NCBI GenBank assembly: GCA_031279525.1
Contig: JAITIH010000113.1
Coordinates: forward strand, 1 to 5,488
DNA: 5,488 nt
Origin: Deltaproteobacteria bacterium
GTDB taxonomy: Bacteria > Desulfobacterota > Desulfarculia > Adiutricales > Adiutricaceae
Direction: 5' to 3'
Notes under the pieces: model-generated
Told to the model about the DNA's origin: nothing
The model's input: only the letters and a program-made list of their open reading frames with translations
Database searches by the model: none
Part shown: in pieces, positions 1 to 5,232 of the stretch
Layout: every line of letters begins with the position of its first letter
How positions within the stretch are numbered: position 1 is the first letter of the stretch
Translations under genes and position numbers: made by a program

Positions 1-1260
1 TAGCGATCCAGGCCCAAGCATTCCTTACATTCCTTTATGCGTCGCTCTATCGACCAACGCCAAAAAGCCAGTTTGCGGACGTCCTTAAAGGAGGCTTCCT
101 GCGACTCGTCGCCAAAAAACCGAGCCTAAGGCGACCACCATCCTCAAGCCGCCGCGCGTACACCAAACGTCCTTGCCAGACTCGCCGTCACGCGACTCCA
201 CAACCTTTAAGAGCTTGTCTCTCGCGACGATCGGTCCCTTGGCTCCGATTCCAAAGGGCGACGTCATTCCAGGGACGCCTATCGTCATTGGCGAGATCCT
301 GGACGGATGCGGACGGGACGGTCGAGACGGTCGAGACTAGGCGCGGTGGCTTTCGGCCTCTGCCGCGATAATCCGGGAGAATCATCTAAGGGCGTTCGGG
401 GTAGACCTGTTGGGAGCATGGGACGTTTAGGCGAAATAGATGAGGCGACTTAGGCAGGGAGTCAAGAAACCTACGGTCCCTTCCGAAGGCGCCGTCGACC
501 CCGACGCGCCAGCCCCTGAAATCGCCGGACTTAACTATCTCGTCGATCGTCTCCGAAAGAATCTGGTTTTTCGTCCTGTGAAAAAGCTCTCCGAGGACGG
601 CGGCGTTTTTCGCGCCTTTTAAGTATAACCGTCGTCGTCCGAGCCCCACTTTATCGGCATGCCCAGCCGGGCGCCTAACAATTCGTAGCCTTTGTCGCCG
701 ACCGCGCCGGGCGTCGCGCAGGCCTTACGGTTCTCCTTCTTGCTCTAAGGCGCCGCGCCATTGACGGGCGGCCCCCCGCGCTCATTTGGACTTTTTTTTA
801 GAAAAGTTGGACTTTTTTTAGGAAAGTCGCATCCGTCGCCGGTGAGCGCGCTGTCCTCGTCGGAGAAAATCATCAAGGTTTCCTCTTGATGCGCCTTCAG
901 CAGGCCGGCGTGGTCCAACGGGATCCGCGTGATGAAGTTCTGGGCGCATCGAATGTCCTTCGGCTCGCCGTTAGGCCAAGCCAATAGGCTCGACCGACTT
1001 GCGGTTGAGATCGCTAAGAAACCCGTGGAGGACAATTTTAAAATACCCGACGGCCTCTTTACGATAGAGGAAGGGGAGGTAAGAGCTAATACGCTCTTAA
1101 AACAGCTTTCTTGCAAGTTTAAAAGTTTCGTGGGTCAAACCTAAAGTCCCTCAGTATACCTGGATAATGGATGGGCATACCGTTCAGCGTCGATACGATC
1201 TCCTCTTCCGCGTCGTCAAGGCGACTGACGCCCTGGCTGGAAGGCGGTGGCGTTTGCTGC
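1..1260 (-). pseudogene. Decayed IS701-like (DDE_5) transposase, C-terminus beyond window edge
   Basis: Read on the minus strand in shifting frames, this stretch gives the ordered blocks of a DDE transposase. From the N-terminal side they are: GVSRLDDAEEEIVSTLNG (from 1232), YFKIVLHGFLSDLNRKSVEP (about 1040-985), EPKDIRCAQNFITRIPLDH (about 965-908), GDGCDFPKKS (840-811), GDKGYELLGARLG (about 700-661), RTKNQILSETIDEIVKSG (about 577-524), VGVDGAFGRDRRFLDSLP (502-449), DYRGRGRKPPRL (about 374-338), GIGAKGPIVARDKLL (252-208) and WRWSIERRIKECKECLGLDR (from about 56 to the edge). The probable catalytic residues survive: D at 837-835, D at 496-494 and E at 47-45. In-frame stops lie at 1099-1097, 747-745 and 388-386. 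Frame breaks lie near 1121, 973, 635, 256, 161 and 130. The gene is therefore dead. The family assignment rests on motif recall (KK-G before the QY-G block, KGP-AR, W-IE...K--LGLD-Y) and was not searched. The original start is uncertain and may lie as far up as about 1423. Confidence 0.8.
786..826. repeat. 21/20-bp tandem duplication inside the transposase pseudogene
   Basis: Two adjacent copies, 786-806 and 807-826, both read TTGGAC, then a run of T (eight in the first, seven in the second), then A and G(A/G)AAAG. On the minus strand the pair duplicates the KKSP segment just after the first catalytic-aspartate block, giving KKSPTFLKKSP. Functional relatives have a single KKG there. This looks like replication slippage in a gene no longer under selection. 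Confidence 0.75.
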
Positions 1261-1462
1261 GGCTTTAGTTAGATTTTGACGAATATTTCCCTAATCCCAC
1301 CCGCGATAAACGAATGAGTTCCTTTGGCCGCCAAACCCTTGGCCGTCACGAGACGAATCCAGCTCGCCGCGCCGAAGAGGCGCCTTTACGCCTTTTTCGG
1401 CGTCGACTTGCGTCTTAGGCCATCTCCTTTGGGATTTTTGGCTATTCGCGCGCGTTTTTTAT

Positions 1463-1491
1463 AAAATAGGTCATTGGAATTCTAATGTCAA
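1463..1491 (-). promoter_or_regulatory. Sigma70-type promoter directed at the transposase pseudogene
   Basis: On the minus strand there is a perfect -35 hexamer TTGACA (1491-1486), a 17-bp spacer and a -10 hexamer TATTTT (1468-1463; four of six consensus bases). Transcription would start near 1456, about 26 bp before the Shine-Dalgarno-like AAAGGAG at 1430-1424. Orientation and position fit expression of the minus-strand transposase. The promoter looks better preserved than the gene it would drive. Hexamer matches alone are weak proof, but the perfect -35 and ideal spacing together raise the odds. Confidence 0.6.
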
Positions 1492-1584
1492 GGGAAAAAT
1501 CAACCGTATTTTGGATTGGCCAAAAAATTTTAAGTCTCTTAACAGGTCCCAAATTTTAGAGACAATAACCCATTAAAAAGGATA

Positions 1585-1621
1585 ACACGGAGCTTGAGGA
1601 GAGTTAACCTCTCAACCGTGT
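1585..1621. repeat. Imperfect inverted repeat / hairpin in the AT-rich island
   Basis: The outer arms are ACACGG (1585-1590) and CCGTGT (1616-1621). Inside them TTGAG pairs with CTCAA, and the centre reads GAGAGTTAAC. The structure is 37 nt long. It has no T-run directly after the stem on either strand, so it is not a typical intrinsic terminator. It could be a terminal-repeat remnant of the neighbouring insertion element, an operator or an RNA stem. Confidence 0.45.
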
Positions 1622-1819
1622 ATTGTAGTACTAAAAAACCAACTATTTTAAATTTTTAAAGGGCTCTGGGAACTGTCCGGCGAAGTAAGAAAGCCCCAAA
1701 AACCCCCTGGCTCCCTAAAAGGACCCTTCCCCCTAAAATACCGCCCCCGGCGGCGATTTAGCCGGCCATCTTCTGGCTTTAAGCCCTAAATGCTTGTAAA
1801 ATTGAAAAGCCTAAAATTT

Positions 1820-1825
1820 AAGGAG
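1820..1825 (+). promoter_or_regulatory. Ribosome binding site of the gph-like gene
   Basis: AAGGAG lies seven bases before the ATG at 1833. It is the strongest Shine-Dalgarno sequence of the three plus-strand genes and fixes the start. No clear -35/-10 pair could be assigned on the plus strand upstream. Confidence 0.8.
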
Positions 1826-1832
1826 ACTAGCC

Positions 1833-2498
1833 ATGACGACCCTCGCGGCCATTTTCGATTTGGACGGCACCGTCTTAAACACTCTGCCCGATCTGGCCGA
1901 CAGCTTAAACCTGGCCCTTGAGGCCGCGGGCTACCCGACCCACGATCTGGAGGGCTTTCGGCCCATGGTGGGCGGCGGCATGGCCAAAATGATCGAAAGG
2001 GCCCTGCCGGAGGGAAGCAAGAACCCCGAGACTTTGGCCAAGGTCATGGCCTATTTTAAAAAAGAGTACGCCAAAAGGCAGTGCGATAAGACCGTCCCCT
2101 ACGATGGGATAGTCGAGCTTTTAAAGGATCTGGCCGCCAAAGGCTGGCTTTTAGGACTTCTTTCCAACAAGGACCACGAAAACACCCTGGAAGTGGTTGG
2201 CCATTTTTTCCCCGGGCTTTTCTCCAAGATTATCGGGGTGAGGCCAGGCTTTCCCACGAAGCCGGACCCGAGCGGGGCTTTGGAGATCTGTCAGGCTTTT
2301 GGCCTATCCCCCAGCCAAGTCTTCTACGTGGGCGACAGCGGCGTGGACATGGCCACGGCCAAGGGCGCTGGCTGCCGCCCCATTGGGGTGGCCTGGGGGT
2401 TCAGGCCTAAAGACGAGCTCTTGGCCGGGGGAGCCCTGGCCATCTTAGAGGAACCTTGCGATTTTCTGGAAGTCGCCGCCAACTTGCCCAATCCCTAA
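1833..2498 (+). CDS. gph: HAD-superfamily hydrolase, phosphoglycolate phosphatase type
   Basis: The product is a 221-residue cytoplasmic phosphatase of the haloacid dehalogenase family. All four HAD motifs are present. Motif I is FDLDGTVLNT at 8-17, with nucleophile D9 and acid/base D11. Motif II is S111 in LLSNK, motif III is K143 in KPDP, and motif IV is GDSGVD at 167-172, with Mg2+-binding D168 and D172. A helical cap (about 18-90) sits between motifs I and II, as in subclass IA enzymes. The length matches Gph proteins (about 215-250). The known role of this group is hydrolysis of 2-phosphoglycolate, which arises from repair of oxidative DNA ends and from Rubisco side reactions. Related family members act on pyrophosphate or other small phosphoesters, so the exact substrate is inferred. 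The ATG has a strong ribosome binding site. No signal peptide or membrane segment is seen. It is the first gene of a codirectional set, 93 bp before coaE. Confidence 0.85.
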   Translation: MTTLAAIFDLDGTVLNTLPDLADSLNLALEAAGYPTHDLEGFRPMVGGGMAKMIERALPEGSKNPETLAKVMAYFKKEYAKRQCDKTVPYDGIVELLKDLAAKGWLLGLLSNKDHENTLEVVGHFFPGLFSKIIGVRPGFPTKPDPSGALEICQAFGLSPSQVFYVGDSGVDMATAKGAGCRPIGVAWGFRPKDELLAGGALAILEEPCDFLEVAANLPNP

Positions 2499-2553
2499 GG
2501 CGGCAAACCTTGGCCGATTAGCCCTGGCCGCTTAAGGCCCGGCCGATCGCCCT

Positions 2554-2575
2554 TTAGGCGCCTAACCTTTAGGCG
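2554..2575 (+). promoter_or_regulatory. Overlapping palindrome and hairpin just before coaE
   Basis: A perfect 12-bp palindrome, TTAGGCGCCTAA (2554-2565), overlaps a perfect hairpin: CGCCTAA (2559-2565), loop CCT, TTAGGCG (2569-2575). The two folds compete for the same CGCCTAA arm. The hairpin is followed by six A's and ends 16 bases before the coaE ATG, next to its weak Shine-Dalgarno. CCTTTAGGCG occurs twice here, 15 bp apart (2551 and 2566). An effect on coaE translation or gph 3'-end stability is possible but only inferred. Confidence 0.45.
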
Positions 2576-2591
2576 AAAAAACGAAGAGACC

Positions 2592-3299
2592 ATGGAAGAG
2601 ACCCAACCTAAAATATCCAGGCGCCCAGAGGAGCCTGCGCCCCCTGAATGGGCCCTAAAAGGGGCCGAGCTTTTAAAAAGCCGGCCCGGCCATCGGCGAG
2701 TGGCCTTGACCGGCGGGGTGGGTTCGGGCAAATCCACAGTGGCCGAGCTCATGGCGGCCTTTGGGGCGGAACTAATCGATTTCGACCTTTTGTCTCGGGA
2801 GGTCTTGTCCCCGGAGTCGGTTGGCTGGTCCCAGGCCGTCGAACTCTTTGGGCCGAAAATAAAAGGCCCAGATTTAAGCCTGGACCGAAAACGGATCGCC
2901 CAGATCGTTTTCAAAAAACCCCTCATTAGAAAGGCCCTAGAGGATATCGTCCATCCCTTGGCCTGGGAATTGATGATCCAAAGGCTTACCGAGCTTGAGG
3001 AAAGCCCATTGGTCGTCGTCGACGTTCCTTTGCTTTTCGAGGCTCGCCTAAACGGCCTGTTTAGCCCAGTCGTCGTCTGTTACGCCTCCTTTGAGGCCCA
3101 ATACCGGCGCCTAAGGGCCAGGGACCCTCAAAAATCTCGCTTTTTGGCCAAGCGAATCATCAAAAGCCAAATGCCCTTCGCGGAAAAGGTGCGCCTGGCC
3201 GACGCCATCGTCGACAACAACGGGTCTCTCTCTCTTCTGATCCGGCAAACCAAGGAACTGTGGCTTCGCCTTTCGGCGCCGGATAACGGGGCCCCATAA
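2592..3299 (+). CDS. coaE: Dephospho-CoA kinase
   Basis: The 235-residue product is the cytoplasmic P-loop kinase that phosphorylates the 3'-hydroxyl of dephospho-CoA with ATP, the last step of coenzyme A synthesis. Seen in the sequence: beta strand and Walker A RRVALTGGVGSGKST (35-49); the substrate-site segment LIDFDLLSREV (61-71), in place of the usual DAD; VHP at 120-122; the Walker-B-like strand VVVDVPLLFEARL (141-153); the lid segment RRLRARD (172-178); and ADAIVDNNGSL (204-214) near the C-terminus. CoaE proteins are usually about 200 residues. Here roughly 34 residues precede the first strand, a proline- and charge-rich stretch without recognised domain. The ATG has only a weak GAAGAG in front. 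The next in-frame possibility is a GTG at codon 37, which would cut into the first strand, so 2592 is kept. The last codons and the stop lie in a 13-bp tandem repeat, giving the tail APDNGAP. Confidence 0.92.
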   Translation: MEETQPKISRRPEEPAPPEWALKGAELLKSRPGHRRVALTGGVGSGKSTVAELMAAFGAELIDFDLLSREVLSPESVGWSQAVELFGPKIKGPDLSLDRKRIAQIVFKKPLIRKALEDIVHPLAWELMIQRLTELEESPLVVVDVPLLFEARLNGLFSPVVVCYASFEAQYRRLRARDPQKSRFLAKRIIKSQMPFAEKVRLADAIVDNNGSLSLLIRQTKELWLRLSAPDNGAP

Positions 3300-3380
3300 C
3301 TGGGCCGCTTAACGGGGCCGTAAAGCGGAGCCGTAAAGAGGGGCCGTAAAGCGGAGCCGCCAAACGGGGCCTTGCGACGG
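3277..3380 (+). repeat. Eight-unit 13-bp tandem repeat spanning the coaE stop codon
   Basis: Eight consecutive 13-bp units start at 3277, 3290, 3303, 3316, 3329, 3342, 3355 and 3368. The best-conserved are GGCCGTAAAGCGG (3316 and 3342, identical) and AGCCGTAAAGAGG (3329). The flanking units are more diverged: GGCCGCTTAACGG, AGCCGCCAAACGG, and a degenerate last one, GGCCTTGCGACGG. The first two units lie mostly inside coaE and encode its final residues and TAA stop. The units are contiguous with no spacers, so this is a minisatellite-like array and not CRISPR. As 13 is not a multiple of three, gain or loss of units inside the gene would change the CoaE tail. Confidence 0.85.
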
Positions 3381-3461
3381 ATCGACGAATCGGCCGGCCC
3401 AGCCTTTGAAATGAGCCGTAGGCCTTGGCTATAGGCCTTAGGGGAACGAAGCATCGGCCGC

Positions 3462-3495
3462 CTAAGGCCTTTAAAGGGGCTTTTTGGGGCCTTAG
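3462..3495 (+). terminator. Hairpin in the coaE-rarA spacer, possible weak terminator
   Basis: CTAAGGCC (3462-3469) and GGCCTTAG (3488-3495) are perfect 8-bp arms around an 18-nt loop. TCATTTCACG follows on the plus strand, so there is no proper U-tract, and an intrinsic terminator is not established. The hairpin ends 58 bp before rarA and may instead be a leader structure or RNA-processing stem. Just upstream TAGGCCTT occurs twice, 13 bp apart (3419 and 3432), echoing the period of the neighbouring tandem array. Confidence 0.35.
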
Positions 3496-3553
3496 TCATT
3501 TCACGATTTATATTCAATTCGCCGTTTTTTCGCGCGCGAGCAGGTTTTCGACT

Positions 3554-4894
3554 ATGGACCAGAGCCAAACGCGCCCGCCCCGCGACCAGCCGACCTCTTG
3601 GGCCCCCTTGGCCCAGAGAATGCGGCCCGACAGCCTCGCCGACTACGTGGGGCAGGCCCATCTGGTCGGGCCGGGCAAGCTTTTGTCCCTCATGTGCGAG
3701 GAAGGCCGGATCGCCTCCCTCATCCTCTGGGGCCCACCGGGGGTCGGGAAGACCACCTTGGCCCGGATCTTGGCCAGAAAGGCCAAGGCCGAATTCGTGG
3801 AGTTCTCGGCGGTCTTGGCCGGCGTTAAAGACGTGCGGGAAGTCGTGGCCGGAGCCCAAGCCCGAAGGCGCTTAGGCAACCAAGGGACGGTCCTCTTCGT
3901 CGACGAGATCCACCGCTTCAACAAAGCCCAGCAAGACGCCTTTCTGCCCCACGTGGAAAACGGGCTCATCGCCCTCATTGGGGCCACCACGGAAAACCCC
4001 TCCTTTGAGATAATCCCGGCCTTAATCTCGCGGACCAGGGTTTTGGTCTTAAATCCCCTGACCCGGAGCGATCTCGCCTTATTGGCCCAAAAAGCCTTAA
4101 CCGAGCCCAAGGGCCTAGGAAGCCTTAAGGCTAGCCTAACCGAGGACGCGGAAAGCTTTTTAATTTTAAGCTCCGGCGGCGACGCTAGGGCTTTACTAAA
4201 CGCCCTTGAGCTGGCCGCGAGCCTGGTCAAACCCGACTCTCGCGGCCAAAGGCTCATTGAGCTGCCGGTCTTGGAGGAAGCCGTCCACAAAAAGGCCTGG
4301 CGCTACGACAAGGGCGGCGAGGAGCATTACAACCTCATCTCGGCTCTCCACAAGTCGCTAAGGGACAGCGACCCAGACGCGGCTTTGTACTGGCTGGCCC
4401 GGATGCTGGAAGGGGGCGAGGACCCGGTCTACCTATTAAGGCGCATGATCCGCTTCGCCTCGGAAGACGTGGGCTTAGCCGACCCGGTGGCCTTAATGTT
4501 GGGCTCCTCTTGCCTAGACGCCTATCGCCTTTTAGGCTCCCCCGAAGGGGACCTGGCCCTGGCCCACTTGGCCGTCCATCTGGCCTGCGCGCCCAAGTCC
4601 AACGCGGTCTACGTGGCCTTTGGGGAGGCTAGGGCCGACGCCCGAGAGTTTGGCCACCTGCCCACCCCGCTCCATATCCGGAACGCCCCGACCAAGCTCA
4701 TGAAAGATCTAGGCTACGGCCAAAACTACCAATACGCCCACGATTTCGAGGACGCGCTGGTCGATCAGGAGCATTTGCCCGAGGAACTGGTCGGGCGAAG
4801 GTATTACCGCCCCACAAATCGGGGCCGGGAAAAGCCCATCGCCGATTTTTTGGCCGCGCGGGAGGCGAAAAAGCGGGAGAAAAAAGGCGAGTGA
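3554..4894 (+). CDS. rarA: Replication-associated recombination protein A (AAA+ ATPase RarA/MgsA)
   Basis: The 446-residue product is a cytoplasmic clamp-loader-like AAA+ ATPase. In this family it acts as a tetramer at stalled replication forks and interacts with single-strand-binding protein. Residue positions: the N-terminal signature PLAQRMRPDSLADYVGQAHL (18-37), Walker A GPPGVGKTT (60-68), Walker B VLFVDEIHRFNK (113-124), sensor 1 GATTENPS (143-150), the SRTRV arginine segment (159-163), and sensor 2 GGDARALLNALE (208-219). The tetramerisation and C-terminal region starts at YDKGGEEHYNLISALHKSLR (251-270) and contains FASEDVGLADP (301-311), APKSNAVY (346-353) and RNAPTKLMKDLGYG (376-389). 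The tail after 420 is lysine-rich. Length fits the family (about 430-450). The frame stays open upstream to a TTG at 3425, but those 43 residues are not family-like and cross a hairpin, so the ATG at 3554 is preferred despite a weak ribosome site (GAGCAGG, nine bases upstream). Confidence 0.95.
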   Translation: MDQSQTRPPRDQPTSWAPLAQRMRPDSLADYVGQAHLVGPGKLLSLMCEEGRIASLILWGPPGVGKTTLARILARKAKAEFVEFSAVLAGVKDVREVVAGAQARRRLGNQGTVLFVDEIHRFNKAQQDAFLPHVENGLIALIGATTENPSFEIIPALISRTRVLVLNPLTRSDLALLAQKALTEPKGLGSLKASLTEDAESFLILSSGGDARALLNALELAASLVKPDSRGQRLIELPVLEEAVHKKAWRYDKGGEEHYNLISALHKSLRDSDPDAALYWLARMLEGGEDPVYLLRRMIRFASEDVGLADPVALMLGSSCLDAYRLLGSPEGDLALAHLAVHLACAPKSNAVYVAFGEARADAREFGHLPTPLHIRNAPTKLMKDLGYGQNYQYAHDFEDALVDQEHLPEELVGRRYYRPTNRGREKPIADFLAAREAKKREKKGE

Positions 4895-4906
4895 ACTTTT
4901 TTACGG

Positions 4907-4967
4907 CCAAAAAGGCCAGGGAAAAGCGGAAAGGCCTTTTTTGGTTTTAGAAAGAAGCCAAAAGGCC
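4907..4967. terminator. Terminator-like alternative hairpins after rarA
   Basis: Three related arms follow rarA: CCAAAAAGGCC (4907-4917), GGCCTTTTTTGG (4933-4944) and AAAAGGCC (4960-4967). The central arm can pair with the left arm (11 bp with one extra T, 15-nt loop) or, through GGCCTTTT, with the right arm (8 bp, 19-nt loop), but not both. TTTT follows the first hairpin (4945-4948), weak but adequate for termination of rarA at 12 to 50 nt past its stop. The AT-rich arms could also serve the convergent gene. The call rests on position and symmetry only. Confidence 0.5.
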
Positions 4968-5068
4968 ATAGGAATAAGCTTAGGGGTCTTTCTTGTTTTT
5001 TGGGCCTACCTTTTTTTAGGGGGCCAAAGGGCGTGGGAGAGTGGTGGGATATTAGCGGGCGAGCCAAA

Positions 5069-5194
5069 GCCTCTTTAGGCCCCTTAAGGGCGAAGAGCCC
5101 GCCAAGGCCTCTTAGGCCCCTTAAGGGCGAAGAGCCCGCCAAAGCTCTTAGGCCCCTTAAGGGGCGAAGAGCGAGCTAAGGCCTCTAAGGGCCG
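5069..5194. repeat. Hairpin-forming 37/38-bp tandem repeat, three copies plus a partial
   Basis: Units span 5069-5106 (38 bp), 5107-5143 (37 bp) and 5144-5180 (37 bp), with a partial start of a fourth at 5181-5194. Each has a near-palindromic core of the form CTCTT, AG, GCCCC, TTAA, GGGGC, G, AAGAG, able to fold into a 10- to 13-bp stem with small bulges and a TTAA loop, followed by a less conserved GCCCGCCAA-type linker. The third copy has the longest arms, from GCTCTT to AAGAGC. The array is in the spacer between convergent rarA and the Fe-S gene. The rest of that spacer (about 4968-5068 and 5195-5232) shows no gene. Stem-forming repeats between convergent ends suggest a REP-like or transcript 3'-end element, but this is inference. 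Confidence 0.8.
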
Positions 5195-5232
5195 TTATGG
5201 GGCTCTAGCCAAAGCCAATAAAACGCTTAAGG

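Larger units (their letters stand above)
1261..1832. other. Gene-free upstream region with AT-rich island
   Basis: No convincing gene is visible. The part at 1261-1440 may be the degraded N-terminal or leader region of the transposase: the minus strand reads AAAGGAG at 1430-1424 directly followed by ATG (1423-1421), but the ATG frame meets a stop after two codons. A longer open minus-strand stretch (about 1440-1294) has no recognisable family. From about 1441 to 1665 the sequence turns distinctly AT-rich, unlike everything around it, and carries a minus-strand promoter and two inverted repeats. One of these pairs GTCTCT (1534-1539) with AGAGAC (1558-1563). The rest, 1665-1815, is GC-rich and featureless. 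The AT-rich part could be the end of the insertion element or an intergenic regulatory region. I cannot tell which. Confidence 0.5.

Noticed and set aside
929..1144. Plus-strand 71-residue open frame
   Set aside because: It lies opposite the N-terminal blocks of the minus-strand transposase remnant, which give recognisable motifs. The plus-strand product matches nothing I know and has no convincing ribosome site.
1294..1440. Minus-strand open stretch as a separate small gene
   Set aside because: It has no start codon in frame near the AAAGGAG and no recognisable product. It is more likely a degraded leader or N-terminal part of the transposase.
2495..2926. Minus-strand 143-residue open frame
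   Set aside because: It is antisense to the P-loop half of coaE, with low-complexity serine/arginine/glycine content.
3509..3514. TATATT as a -10 box for rarA
   Set aside because: No acceptable -35 hexamer lies at 16-18 bp upstream, so a promoter cannot be supported, although a separate rarA promoter remains possible.
3425..3553. 43-residue N-terminal extension of RarA from a TTG
   Set aside because: It is not family-like, it crosses a hairpin, and the downstream ATG gives the usual RarA length.
3128..3859. Minus-strand 243-residue open frame
   Set aside because: It is antisense to coaE and rarA, and its middle is a translation of the 13-bp tandem repeat. It is a composition shadow of GC-rich coding DNA.
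3643..4290. Minus-strand 215-residue open frame
   Set aside because: It lies wholly antisense to the conserved AAA+ core of rarA and shows no family features.
5069..5194. CRISPR array
   Set aside because: The repeats are contiguous with no unique spacers of regular length, and no cas genes are in the window.
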